A DNA stretch of 64,000 bases. Origin: Todiramphus chloris collaris. Its lineage: Eukaryota > Chordata > Aves > Coraciiformes > Alcedinidae. Below the pieces are notes generated by a model. The model did no database searches. It saw only the letters and a program-made list of their open reading frames with translations, and was not told the DNA's origin. Made by a program: the position numbers and the translations under genes. Positions within the stretch are counted from its first letter, which is position 1; each line of letters opens with the position of its first letter. Shown here piece by piece: positions 1-18,600 of this stretch. The DNA lies in the NCBI GenBank assembly GCA_025345505.1, contig JANVCC010000185.1:2686767-2750766 (forward strand), given 5' to 3'.

Positions 1-5897
<5,897 letters not shown>

Positions 5898-7477
5898 GCA
5901 GCCCCCCCAAGCCCCGTGCCCCTGCCAGGGCCTGGGGGGCTCTGGGGAGAGGCGGTGAAGAAGAGGACGGCCAGCCGGAGAGGAAGGCTGCTGCTGCTGC
6001 TGCCCGCAGGCGCCCGTGGCTGCGGGGGAAGGCGATGCCCAGCCTGGCTTTGCGCCGTGGAAGGGATCCCCAGATCCCCCTGGAGGGATGGGAGAGCCGG
6101 ACGGACCGAGGGCCGGCGGGCGCGTGGCCCGTGGCTTTTAACTTTTTCTATGAATACCGCAACTAGTGAGGAAGTTTCGCTGGTGCTGGTGGGACAGGGC
6201 TGAGACCGGCCGGGAAGCGACTCCGCGTGCGCAGGAGCCCTGCCTTTCATATTCCCCCAGATGATGCAGGTTGCTTGCATCTGACGGGGCTTGTCAATAC
6301 AAGAGCAACCCTGCACCAAAACCCTCCTCTGCTGCCTCCTTTGCCGGGTATCCCCTGGGGTACCCAAACTTCTGCTTTTTCACCCAGCTCATGTTCTCCA
6401 TCCTCCGTTGGTTTTCTGGGATGGGTGTCAGTGTGAGGAGCGCTCGGAGCTGCACTGGGAGGCCGGGAAAGACTCGCTGCTGGCCATGGGATGAATGGGT
6501 CGGGGTGGGAGAAGGCTGTGCAGCCCCTGCCAGTGCCATGGCAGGGACCGTGCTGCCTCCGGCGTCTCTCGGCAGCTCACAAACTGGAACCCCATGAGCA
6601 GGTGCCCCCGGGGCAATGCCTCTTGGCACACGTGCCCAGCTCTAGCCCCGGTCCCGGCTGTGGGCACGGTCCCCCTGGCTTTGCCCCACCAAGGTCATCC
6701 CCTATCACTGCTGCTGTCGGAGTTGTCTGGGGGGGGTGGGATCCCCTGTACAAGGGGGTGGGATGGGGCAGGCTGGCCAGGGACGTGCACCACTGAGGGT
6801 CCCTGTCTTGGCTCAGCCCCTTCCCCTCCTTCAAAAGGCAGTTTGGGGTTGCTACTCACCTGGCTGCACAGTCTGGACATGGCTTCCCCCCCTCCCCCTC
6901 CCCTGGGTGACACCATTAGAAGGCAGCAGGTTCTGCCCCACGGCCACCCTGGCAGCTCCATCCATCCTCATCAGCCTTTATATCCCAGCAAAGCCCTGTC
7001 CAAGCGGCCTCTCCTGCAGCAGAGGTGCCTGAGTGGACGGGAGAGCGTGGAACCCTTTGCCACCGCATCGCCTGCGCTGGCCAACTGCTCTCGGGCTGCA
7101 TCGGCCGGCCCGGAGAGACCTGGTGGCAGCAGAAACACAAGATATGGGTTTTTTTCCAGATTTTTTTTTTTGTTTTAATTTTGATTTTTTGCACACTCCA
7201 CACCATTGACGTGCAAAGGTTTTTATTTGACTGCCAAGCGAATAACCGCGTTGTTCACTTTATATACTTTTACAGTCATCTAGTAAAACTCCAATGTGAT
7301 ATTTTTATGCCCGTAAAGCACAACAGCAGCACAAACCCCACCAGCCCTCCTGGGCTCGCTGCCAGCTCAATGTTTTGGGTCTTTTTTTGCCATTAACATT
7401 TGCCATTCGTTCCCCGTGACACCACCCCACCCAACCCCAATAAAAGTTGTTTACAAAGAAACCCCAACCAACCAAAA

Positions 7478-7508
7478 AAAAAAACCAAAAACCAAACCAA
7501 ACCAAACC
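7478..7508 (+). repeat. (CCAAA)n-like simple repeat
   Basis: A-rich run followed by ccaaaaaccaaaccaaacc units, the reverse complement in type of the tract at 1141-1196. Confidence 0.8.
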
Positions 7509-8162
7509 TGTTTAAAAATTGCAGTTTTAAACAGTTGGTGAGATGCTGGGGGGCAGTGCCAGCCCGGGAGGCTGTGCTGGCCCATGGCAATAGCAGCAAT
7601 GGGGCAGAATCGTGCGCGTGAGGATGCCCCGGGTAGGGTTGGACCTGCACCGAGACAGGCATTGCCTCCAGAAGGTGTTGAGAGAGACCTTCTGTGCCTA
7701 GGTGGGGTTTGAGGTTGGTTTTAGGTTTTTTTAATTGTCATTTCTTTTGGTTGCTGGCCATGAGGTCCTGGGTGACCTGCACTGGGCTCTGTCACTGGCC
7801 TGGAGAGGAACTGCAGGCAAAAGCAAAGAGCCTGAGCCCTCTGCTGTGCTTAGATGTGGGCACAGACAGACCCAGCTGTTACCTTTTTGGGGTTGTTTTT
7901 AATTGCTAGTTATATTTTTATTTGGTTAAGCAGGTACATGTTTTGTTTATCTCTGTTTGCAACGTAGCACGCCAAAAATAGCACTTAAAAGGCAAAAAGA
8001 ATAAATCTTGCAGGCTAAAAAGCGAGCGCAGTTGAAAGTACAAAAGCACACGTTGGGGCTGAGTTCGTTTAATGTCTCAAGATGCCTCCAGAAATGTGTT
8101 AATATATTTAATTGCCTAGATTCCAGCAGATGATTTTTTTTTTCCCCCATCCCCAGGGAAAT

Positions 8163-8206
8163 TTCCAAGGGGACTATTCCAGTCTTCCAAGGGGACTATT
8201 CCAGTC
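8163..8206 (+). repeat. Perfect 2 x 22-bp tandem duplication
   Basis: Two identical adjacent copies (8163-8184 and 8185-8206), each beginning ttccaagg and ending attccagtc, inside the presumed KCNT1 3' UTR. Confidence 0.9.
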
Positions 8207-9598
8207 TCTCAAGGGCGAGTGGAACGAAGCAGTATTACGAGTTTAAAGATAAACCCCACAGAGCCCCAAGCAGCGTGGATGCTGTACCTGCACCCGTGTA
8301 ACCACTCACTCCAGAGTATTTTAATAGTTTATTTTTTAATTTTCATTTGACTGGCTGCTGGGGGAAGACAAAGCTCCTGGGGCACTGCATTTTTCAGCTG
8401 AACCCACCCAGCGCTGAGCTTGACGTGCCAAACGCCACAGCCCTTGGCACCCAGGGCTGCTGAGAGTGAAGGGTCCTTGTGCCAGTGGGTGCCACGGCCA
8501 GAGCTCAGCTTTAGGTACCTCTGGGCACGCTGAATTCTTATTGACCTGTAATTCGGGGAGATAATGATCAGAAGAGGAACCCCACACACCAAAAGAACTG
8601 CAGGCTGTACGTGGTTTGTGATCCTATTAACATAACCACCCTAGGTATTACTGCATTTTGACAATGCTTCTGTTTGTTTAATGTATAAATCTCTGTATTT
8701 AAAAAGGAAGGTATGTGTATAAACCCCTGGCCTTTTGCATACATTCTTTCTATGGTGTAAATTTCTAGCAGACATTCTAAGGGAATGTTGAAATAAATAC
8801 TGTAGATACTTACCTGTGGTCAATGCAAGTCTAAGAACCAAACGTTTCATTTTTCTAATTCTTTTAGACTCAGTTACAATACTAATGTTAAAACAAAAAG
8901 TATTTTATTTTTGTAATGGTCCCGGGAACATTGATGCATCCAGAGGAGTTGTTTCTGCTTTTCAAAGGGCTGGCAGGGAAGGGGCAGAAGGGAGGACCTG
9001 CCCCTGAAGCCAGCCTGGTCCAACCCCTGCCCTGCACTTCCCAGGGGGTGGGGAGAGGAAAACAGTGGCTGCTGCTCCCAAATGCTGCTGACAAACTTAG
9101 AAAACTAGTTTTTTTCTGAAGGAAAGGGTTGTGTTCCAACTCAGAGACACGACAGGCCCTGGGGGATGCGGGGACGAGGAGGGCTGCGGGGGTTTCAGGT
9201 TTCCCAGCCAGCGGCTGCATCGCACGTTAGGTGTCCCCTAACAGCTTCAGTTGCTGAATCTGGACCCACTCCATGGATCAAGGCATTAAAGGAAAACCAA
9301 ACATGAAACCAAATGCTAGGACTATATTTATTTCCTATTACACCCCTTTTTACTTCAATCTATACAGAACTTGACATTCCTGCTTCCCCTGAGTGCCAGA
9401 CCCACCCTCTCTCAAGGTCGGCTCGTGCATGGGTTTTTTTTTTTTTTTACCAGCAAAGGCCAATAAAACTCCCCCCTTTTCCCCCCGGAGCCCCAAACCC
9501 GGGCCCTGTCCTGCTGGGATGCACTGCAGACAGCTCCCCGGAGATGTTTTTGTACGAGTATTGTGAAGATGCTTCACATTTCTGTAAAGACCGATGAC

Positions 9599-9604
9599 AA
9601 TAAA
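9599..9604 (+). promoter_or_regulatory. KCNT1: KCNT1 candidate distal poly(A) signal
   Basis: Canonical AATAAA in the context gatgacaataaaagagctgc. It is the last plus-strand hexamer before the convergent gene territory. Cleavage would fall near 9615-9630. Confidence 0.55.
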
Positions 9605-9989
9605 AGAGCTGCATGCAGCAACACTCCAGCCTCCTGGCCTCTTCTTTCATGGGAGCTAACTTTTATTTCAAAAGCCCTGGCAAGATGTGTTTTAGAGTGC
9701 CCGAGCCCAAACACTCATGAACCTGTTCTTTCAAGTCCTTGCTTCCAAAGCTGGGACACGTGGAAACATGGGGGGTTTGGGTTTTTTCCCCAAACCTCAG
9801 CTTTGTGAGCAGAGGAAGAAGACACCAGATTGGCTGTTGGTTACAGTACAACGCCACTGCTGCCTGTAAAGGTGATTCATTCATTTATTTAATCTTTATT
9901 TTCTATGATTCAAAGGCATTACATTGTGTGGCTATTTAATTGAACTTGTTGTTTTCAGTGATGTTGAGCCAGGATTTGGTCTCACCAAA

Positions 9990-10320
9990 TCCCAGCATGG
10001 TGGGGTTTGGCAGGGCCCTCTGGAGATGATCTGGTGCCACCCCCCTACCCCATCCAGCAGGGTCACCCAGAGCAGGGGGCTCAGCAGCGCAGTGTCCAGG
10101 CTGGTTTGGAATCTCTCCAGAGAAGGAGAAGCCACAACCTCTCAGGACAGCCTGGCACAGGCTCCAAAACCCTCACGCCAAAGACGTTTGTCCTCCTGGT
10201 CAGATGGAGCCTCCTGGGTTCCAGTTGGTGCCTGTTGCCTCTTGTCCTGTGGTGCCAGGCACCATTGACAAGAGTCTGTCCCCATCCTCTTGCCCCCTGC
10301 CCATACCTGGGATGCATCAG
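9990..10320 (-). mobile_element. CR1 LINE 3' fragment (antisense)
   Basis: Reads as reverse complement of CR1: catggtggggtttgg, then cccagagcagggggctcag, gaatctctccagag, cacaacctctc and cctggcacaggctcc. About 330 bp, 5'-truncated. Confidence 0.88.
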
Positions 10321-12024
10321 AAAACTGTGACAGTGTTTCAGTACCAATATGCAATTTGAAAGTTGATTTATGTTTAGCACACAGAGAAATTCTGCAACAG
10401 AAATGTGACTGTGTCCAGCACTCGCTGCGCACAACTTGGGTTTTTTTCCATGGCAAAACTTTCCCAATTCTGACATAACTACTAAACAAACACCCTGCAG
10501 AATGATAAGAGAGGTCTTTAAAATACTGCTATATTGTCATGGATTAATACAGTCCACTGCAAAGCCAGGGAAACCGGCTAACTCTGCAGAACGCTGGAGT
10601 TATTTCTCTTATGCACACACAAAAGAATCCCCATATTACTGACAAATAATTAACTGTCACCCTAACAGACCAAAGCACGATTAAACAAACAACATATTCC
10701 TGTTTAAGAAAGTTTAAGTGGCAGGAATGACATTTTTGATCCAAGTTTGGTTTAATAAGAGCGTATCTTACCGCTTGGAAGAGAAGAGCAGAAATACACC
10801 TTTTCATACGCCCACCGGAATCATGAGACCTTCAGCACCCCTAAAACCAAGGGAAATATTTTACTTGTATAATAGTTTCATATTGAAATGTACCAAACCA
10901 AAAAATTAACTGCTTTTTACTTACTACATGACACTAGCAATCCACTGTTTGAATGGTGAGCTCAACTGCAAAATCTTAACTGCAGCGTGGGTGACATATT
11001 TACATTCCCTGATGTCAAAGCCCCTCCAGTAATTCCCGTGTCTTTGTCCCGATAATTTGCATGAGGTAGAGGGCTCATGGTCAAAAGAACAAGTCAAGAT
11101 TCAGCGTTCCTTCTCTCAGCTTCTGAAGCACAGAAGGGAGGTGGATTAGATGTGTGACCACTCGTGACTACCTGTGAAGAGTCTCTTAGTGTGTGTCACA
11201 GCAAAGCTCCTTGGTTGTTCCAGCAACACCTGAAAGCTCAATCCATCCTGAACCTCACCACCCATGGGAATGGTAGGTATATCACACTAAACATTAACAC
11301 CAGAAAAAAAATGGGTAAGGTGAAGTCAACTTTTCCTCCCCATTTTTAATACTCGGTCTTCACATCTATAATTAAACAACGGAGCATCTAATCAATGTGG
11401 GAGAACACGAAGGCAGGTTTTTTGGCTTTAATGTGTTGAAAGATGTATTTTAGGCAGCTGAAAAATACACTCAAGTCGACCACACAAATGTCTCAATTTC
11501 AAACCATCCTGAAGAGTATCATATAAAAGTTTCCACTTATCAGCAGCACACACAAAACACCCCCCAGCCCCTCCCCCCCAAGATTTCTGTAACAAAGCAG
11601 TAAAAACAGGTACAAAAAAATCAATCTCTCAAAAATCTTCTTCGCACGTCTCTCTGGAGTGGTGTCCCTGGAGTGGGATAAAAGAAACAGCTCCAACAAA
11701 ACCTGCTGCAGGAACCGTACCCTGCGACTCAGCCCCACTGCATCTCCCTGAACCGCTTTCAGTGAATTAAATTCAAACCCCTCATTAACTGAACACTCTT
11801 TAATTGGCTAAGCAGAGCATGGGTAACAGCTTCATACAGAACTGTACAGACAGGCTCACACCCCAGGAGTGATCCTGCTGCCAGGAAGCACAGCTACCCC
11901 CTGCCCAGGAGGGTCAGTTCAGAGGGAAGGGGACACGGTGTGTTTGGTGCTGCATTAAAACAAACAACAAAGCAACAAAGAAACCCCGAGTGAGAGTGTC
12001 AGGAGGCTGGAGCCAGGCTCTGCT

Positions 12025-12262
12025 CTGCTATGTCCAGTGATAGGACAAGGGGCAACGGGTGTAAGCTGGAGCAGAAGAGGGTCCACAGGAACATAAGGAA
12101 AAATAAGGGCCCTGGGGCTCTGGAACAGGCTGCCCAGAGGGGCTGTGGAGTCTCCTTCTCTGGAGACATTTAAAACCCTGGGTGACCTGCTCTGGCAGGG
12201 GGGTTGGACTAGATGATCTTCCGAGGTGCCTTCCAACCCTCAACATCCTGTGACCCTGCCTC
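12025..12262 (+). mobile_element. CR1 LINE 3' fragment
   Basis: Sense CR1: gtgataggacaaggggcaac, then ggaacaggctgcccagag, ggtgacctgctctggc and gttggactagatgatcttcc. Ends in a degenerate form of the CR1 tail. Confidence 0.9.
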
Positions 12263-12504
12263 TAGTAATCAGATCTGAAGACTCATGGGGAAAACAACAG
12301 GAATGGAAGATTCAAGCCCCGAGAACTCATTCACGTTACTCTCAGTTTACACTACAACCCCAAATCACTGGTAGCAGTAAGTTAAAACTTCAGAGATCAC
12401 CCATTTCTCTGCTCTTAACTCTCCAGTGTAACGGGGAGAAAAATCAGATTATTTTATTTTTTTTACAGACTCAGCTGTTGGAGCAGCTCAGCATAGAGCA
12501 CATC

Positions 12505-12660
12505 AGCTGTGGCTGGATGTGCTGAAGGCCAGGGTGGAGGGGACCTTGTGCAAGCTGATCCAGGGGGAGATGCCTCTGCTCAGGGCAGGGGGGGTTGGAA
12601 TGAGATGGTCTTTAAGGTCTCTTCCAATCCAACCCATTCTCTGATTCTATTATTCTACAG
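12505..12660 (+). mobile_element. CR1 LINE 3' end fragment
   Basis: Gctgatccagggggagatgc is followed by ggttggaatgagatggtc, ttccaatccaaccc and the tail tctgattctattattct, typical of the CR1 3' terminus. It is a short and diverged copy. Confidence 0.8.
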
Positions 12661-13399
12661 AGGTTTTCAAATAAGTCAGTGTTTTGAAAAGTCAGGTTGT
12701 TCTTGCTAGAACTCTACGGGAGAGCACGATGAAAATGAGACAGAGACACGTTAGCTACAGACGCAAACAGCACGTGTGAACACACAACAGGCCGATGGAT
12801 GAGTCTGAGAAAAAGAAACTGCATTTACAAGAGCTTTAAAGATGTACATTCTTGCATCTATTACGTGTAAGAAACTTGGAAGAAATCTTGGAAAAATTTG
12901 TTGTAGTCACCAAAAATTATTTCTGCATTGGAAAAAGAGAATGCAAATTGAACTTCCGTGCAACCACGATGGATTCATGATGAAGCTTAACAAACCAGCT
13001 CGCTCCTAAATTCTAGAGGCAGCTTGTCTTTACGCTTCACAAACAAGTTAAATACTGAAAACCTCAACAAAAAAATCTCTCCTCCTGCTTTCAAAATTGT
13101 CACTACCTGAACACGCAGACCAAAGAGAACCCAGCCAGATTCAAGGGTCCAAAGACTGCTGAAATAAATCCTTAAAGAGACTGTCCAGTGACTTCCCAGT
13201 TTTCTGAAAAGCCTTTTGGTTAAATCCTTGCACGTTGCCATCAGGGTCAGAACCAAGGCCTTGTCATAAAGTTCTTACAGCTGTTTACAGGTGAAGCTTT
13301 CTAAGAGCACAAGGAAACACAGAATAGCACATCTTTAAAGCGTGTTAGTTCTCGGAGGGGATGAAGTGTCACAACAACAAAAGTACACGTGAAATAAAA

Positions 13400-15300
13400 A
13401 GGAAATCAGTTAATGATTTTTATTAAATCTCAGTGTTTCATAAAATAAATATGGTATATAATATCAAACAGTGAGAAATAAAGCACAAGCATGAAAAGCA
13501 TGGTAACAAAAGTTACACTCATGACGGTGTTTAATACTTAGCACTTTAGAAACCATAAAGCCTTTCATTATTTACAAGCGGCAAACTATCTAACATCATT
13601 TACAAAGTTGCAGCAGCCTAGTCAAGGAGTACTGGAAGGGGGAAAAAAAAAAAATAATGGAGAGACAGCAATGGAAGACCTTCCCTTTGCTCTAGCTAGT
13701 CAGCACTTTCTTACTCAGCACCCTATTCTCCCCTTATTTACAGCACTCTAACTTCCGTTGTTCTCCACGTCTCACAATTACACCGTGCTCTGTTTTCAAG
13801 CTCAGTTCATCACTGGGCTAGTGTTTAGTGCCTCTTGCACTTAAGAGATACGTATTCAAGTAACACTTCAAATAAAAGATGTGCAAACCAAAGTCATAAG
13901 CCTCCAGGACCCTCAGGCAGTAGTGTCAAACCGGCCGGAGCAGGCGCACGGTAGCGGATTAAATTGAGTCAGAGCTACAGAAACCTACTCAGGAGTCCAG
14001 CCAGGGCCAAAAATGAGGAATGGGAATCTTAAAAAGATGGAACTGAACTGCAAATATACCCTGTTACCACAGCCAAAAATTTAATCTGCTGAAACACAAA
14101 GACTTTTAAGGTCATAACTCAAGATTTTAATATTTCAACATGAAAAGAAATCCAAGCCATTTGACTTATTTGGGCTTTTGAAACAAATGCAAATGTCTCT
14201 GTTTAAAAATTGCTTTTAAATGAGAAAAAAACCAAATCAATATATATCACCCAAAATAAAAAAAAAAAAAGAAAAAACCAAAACAAACCCAAAAACATAA
14301 CACACTCTTCATTTTAGAGCATGCTGCTCATTCAGAATAAAGACAGGACAAAGAAAGTAGAATTACATTTCATGATGTAATAAAAACATTAAAATTTGTG
14401 GTCATTAAGTGCACCATCGTACAGGAGTAGCGTGCTCAGAGTGGAAATGTTCTATACCTACCAGGATCCATCTTTATTAAAGTAACCAAATCTGTAGGGC
14501 ACTACCTGAAACTGAAATCAGTAATAACTATGCTCCAGTCAGCTTGCCTTGTCAGTCGGGCATATCCAGCCAGTAGCACCTGTATGCCTCCTCATGATTG
14601 TATTCCAGAAAGCTTTACATTTGCAAATGATTTTTTTAATTATTTTAAAAAAGACTGGCTTTTGCAACCCTTGCAATGCTTATCCTAAACAGATACTGCA
14701 AGTAAACTCTGGTCTGAGCAGCACAAGTCGGGGCTTTTTCCAGAGATCTGAGAGCTGGACTGAGCGTTGGCAGTAGATACAGTACAACAATTGGATGTAT
14801 TAAACAGTTCCTCAAAAAAGTCTGAAAGGAAGATTTCCCTAAAGACTGTTTAAAAAAAGCCAAACCAAACCAAACCCAAAACACTTCACCCAAGATCTGT
14901 TCAATCCTTCCACTGAAGTTCGGAGCTTGCCAACTGTAAGAATGACAGGGAGGAGGAGGGAGTGAGGCAGAAACAGAACTGAATTATTCCCAATTTGTAC
15001 CGATGAAAAGCTTCAAGTAAAAGGAAATCCACTTGTTAAAGATCTTTGCTACATGCACAGTCCCTCGTCAGCTGAAAGCCACAGTAGTTAGCATTGGGTG
15101 TAACAGCAGATTTATCATTCATAAAAAACACTGGCAATGGTCCTTCATTCTGAATAACTTGCATCCATGGTTTCTGTTTAGAAGCTTCTTAAAAAGAAAA
15201 TGTTTCTGGTTCTGCACATTTCATACCAAACTGGAGGAAAATGGTAAACATGTCTTCTTCCGACGCAATCCCGCTCAATCTTCTCCCCAGGAACTCCGGG
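13400..15300 (-). other. CAMSAP1: CAMSAP1 3' UTR (inferred extent)
   Basis: Unique AT-rich sequence between the CAMSAP1 stop and the candidate poly(A) signal. It contains A/C-rich low-complexity tracts at about 14259-14300 and 14852-14880 and no interspersed repeat. No supported coding exon. Confidence 0.6.
13419..13424 (-). promoter_or_regulatory. CAMSAP1: CAMSAP1 candidate poly(A) signal
   Basis: TTTATT on the plus strand is AATAAA on the minus strand, in an AT-rich context typical of a transcript end. It lies 1.88 kb past the CAMSAP1 stop. Alternatives on the same strand are at 9884-9889 and 9895-9900. Confidence 0.55.
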
Positions 15301-15603
15301 TCATTTCCGAGTCTGAGTCTTCTTTGGCACTGCAGGTCGCTTGGCTTGCCACAAGTGGTTGTGAATAGTAAGAGCATCCACGCTGACAGACATGGTTTTG
15401 GCTGGAATCACGTTAAACTGTTTTCTGTCCGAACTGTACTTATAAAGTTTGTCAATCATTTTCTTGGTGATGCTCTTTGGCCCCGTTCCAGTCAGCTTGT
15501 AGATTTCTTCAGTGTCAGGATAGTAGCAATAAAGTGCTCTAAACTGGCAGCCGGCGTCACGGAACAAAATGATGTAGTGGTTGGCATCACATTTCTCCAG
15601 TTC
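15301..15603 (-). CDS. CAMSAP1: CAMSAP1 coding exon 17 (terminal, CKK)
   Basis: Residues 1512-1611 and TGA. Acceptor cttttaatgcag|GAACTG. It encodes most of the CKK domain: ELEKCDANHYIILFRDAGCQ, then YYPDTEEIYKLTGTGPKSIT, and the basic tail RPAVPKKTQTRK. CKK recognises the microtubule minus end and is the most conserved part of the family. Confidence 0.97.
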   Translation of the reverse strand, partial: ELEKCDANHYIILFRDAGCQFRALYCYYPDTEEIYKLTGTGPKSITKKMIDKLYKYSSDRKQFNVIPAKTMSVSVDALTIHNHLWQAKRPAVPKKTQTRK

Positions 15604-18600
15604 CTGCATTAAAAGCAAAGGAGCAAACCTTTACACGCATCCTTCACTGCAAGAACTCCCCGATATTACACCAAGCTTTCACATATAGCTAAATAACTGC
15701 TGAAAGTTGGTTTTTAAACACTAGATCAGCAACTATGTGGTGAGGCAACGGAATAGGTTGCCCAGAGAGGTGGTGGAAGCCCCATCCTTGGAGGTTTTGA
15801 AGCCCAGGCTGGCTGGGGCTCTGAGCACCCTGCTCTAGTGGGAGGTGTCCCTGCCCATGGCAGGGGGGTTGGAACTGGGTGAGCTGGGTCCCTTCCCACC
15901 CTGACAATTCTATGATTCTATAAACTACGATTTTCAGTCCTATACAAGTTGAACTCTTACTCCAGGATTGTGCTTTCCACACAGATACAGTATCTTAGTG
16001 TTTTACCTCTAATATTGAATTCTTATGTGGTTCATTCACTTTTCCAGCGAGACAGCAATGAGATATGGCATTGTGAATAATAGGCTTGTTTGATTTGCTG
16101 CTGGGCTCCTTAAATAATTTTGGACCTAAGGAAGATAAACAAGTGAAGATTATTTGCTCTATGACAGGATTTTCATTCAAAGTGAACCCCGCCCCTCCAA
16201 TATTTTTCTACAATAACTTACTTTTAGATATATTAAACCCAACAAAAGACACCTGGCAACTTGTGACATAACATGTCACACCAACTATACCCAACTTTTT
16301 CTGTCTGGCTATTCCTGCCAAATGCTCAAGCTAAACCAAAGCAGTCACCTGTGTATTCTGCCACTGAAGCAATAGAAGATGCTGTCGAAGCGTTCTCCCA
16401 GTCTCGTTCGGTGTTTCTGCTCGGATTTCTGCTCAGTATTGGTAAGGACTCCATTGACTCAACTCTGAGAGGGAATTAAAAAGAAAAAAAAAAAAAATCC
16501 AAACAAATGTATGCCAAGAGTTTGGTTTTTTGCCCCCTCCAATCTGAAATCAATTGGCTGGTTGCTGGCTCTGACTGGAAAGGGCTATTGTCCCCCAGAC
16601 ACAGTCAGGTTCCCCCCACTGGACTATCACAGCAAAATGTTATCATTCCTTTGGAGAAAACTGCACGTCTGCACAGAACACGGGAGATGGCAGCCACCTA
16701 GAATGACTGTTGTGCCTCTGTGCCTGTGAGAAGAAGCAACCAACGCTGAATCCCAAGGCTATTCCATAGCACAATAAAAACTACCACAAGTCAGCCCGTA
16801 CCTCTGCGACGGCGTGCCACCAGAGTGGACACTTTCAGGTTCAGTCGTTGCTGCTGAGGCCAAAGAAAGACTGGAACCAGACTGAGCACTGCTCAAATTA
16901 TCAGCTACGAAAGAAAAGGGAAAATGTGAATCACGTTTTGTTAAAGCAGACTTACAGACTCAGGGAGAGCAAACAGATCAAAATTCTTACGGGTAGAAGA
17001 GCACTTTGTCCCTGAATCACTGTAAGATTCTTCACGATGGACCGACTTTGGCCTGGGTTTTTTGGGCTTTGATTTGGGCTTTCCAAGCCCTTGCTCCTCC
17101 AAAATTTGCTGCTGTTTCTTCCTTAGATATTCTTGCTTGATGAGTTCTCTTCGAGCTTTCTCTTCCTCTTTCCGTATTCGGTCCTCCTCAGCTTTGCGAC
17201 TGAAAAGCAAACACACCGTTATATTCAACATCTAATAGCTCTCCTCATCTTCAAGGTACACCAAGTATTCTTTCCCACGTGTTATTTTACCGAGCTTCAT
17301 CTCTTTTTTGTTCAACTTCAGCCTCCAGCTGCTGCTTCCGAATCCGGGCCTCCTCAGCTTTGCGCTGCTGTTTCAAAAGGAAGGCTGCACGTTTTTTTGC
17401 GAGCTCATCTTCTGCTTTCTGTTCATCCTGCAAAATTCATAGGGATAGAGAGCTTTAAAGGAGAAGAAAACATAACAAGCTGGATATCACAAGATTGCTG
17501 AGGATTCTGGGAAGATTTTAGGAGCGTGTAAGCAATTACCTTGGGATATTTTTACATTTTTAGAATGAGCATAAATCAGAGCCAGTTAGGTGTGAAGTGA
17601 GAAAAATTCCATCAATTTAATGCATTTTCTATACATTACTGTCACAGTACAGAAACAAAAGCTGCATGAAAAACAATACCTCCTTCCAACAGTGCACTGA
17701 AGCATATTTTTCACTTGCATCTACAGCTACACAGCTAAATTACTCATTAGAATCGTTGACTTTTAGGCTGCTAGGATGCTCTAAAATCAAAGAAATTTGT
17801 GTGCAAATGCAAAAAAAACCAAAAAGCCCCAAACAAACCAGTTCAGACTCTCAGCTCCCTGGTAAGTGTTTAAACCTACTCAGCAGACTTTTACTAGACA
17901 TGAATGTTCTGCCAGAATGCCTGCTTTCAGTTGATACAGCTTCACAGAATGCTGGGATCCCAAAACAGAAACTTCTTCCCTTGCATTCTGTGATTTCATT
18001 TGTTCTAAATGTTTACTATACATTTTTATGTTTCTCTGCTTCTCAGGTAGGAAAAAAAAACCCCAAACATAAGGGAAAGAGAAGAAAAGCAAAGTTAATC
18101 TTGGTTCCTAGGAAAGTTAAAACACAAAATGCTGGTTCTTGTTAAGTCAAAACCTTTTTTCTCCACAGGCAATTCTTTTCCAATGCAGTTAAAAAAATCC
18201 TAATACTGCAACCAAAAGAGACCACGTTCCACCAAAAGAAAAGACTGCAGTGGACACAACCAGTTGTAATGCTGGGCAAACGTGCAACAATAACCAAACA
18301 CAGAAAGGTATTCTATTTACCTTGAAGAAAAAACCCACACCAGACTTCTGATCACCTTCACTAATCAGATCCGTAGAGCTATCCTGGTTTTCAAGTTCTC
18401 CTTCATCCGGAGCTTTTAGGTCAGACAAGTCCACTTCAATGAGATTAGCCTTGCTCCTCAGTGGCTCATCCACCGGGACATTTTCTTTTCCTGAACCATC
18501 AGAAGAATTCAACCCCGTTTCCTTGAAGCTGTTGTTCACCTCATTGCTCATTTCAGAAATAATATTTGCATCTTTGGAGGTGGAGAGAACAAGGGCCCGT

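Larger units (their letters stand above)
5898..9625 (+). other. KCNT1: KCNT1 3' UTR (inferred extent)
   Basis: No coding exon follows the stop on this strand. AATAAA hexamers lie at 7439-7444, 8000-8005, 8792-8797, 9462-9467 and 9599-9604. The last precedes gagctgcatgcagcaacac and reads like a terminal cleavage site, giving a UTR of about 3.7 kb. The section from about 7140 on is AT-rich and unlike the GC-rich introns. A CCAAA-rich tract (7478-7508) and a perfect 22-bp duplication (8163-8206) lie inside. The extent is inference; earlier sites could be used. Confidence 0.6.
9626..13400. other. Intergenic region between convergent KCNT1 and CAMSAP1
   Basis: Holds three CR1 fragments (about 9990-10320, 12025-12262 and 12505-12660) and otherwise AT-rich unique sequence. 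Minus-strand AATAAA motifs at 9884-9889 and 9895-9900 could be distal ends of CAMSAP1 transcripts. No coding exon was recognised. Confidence 0.7.
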
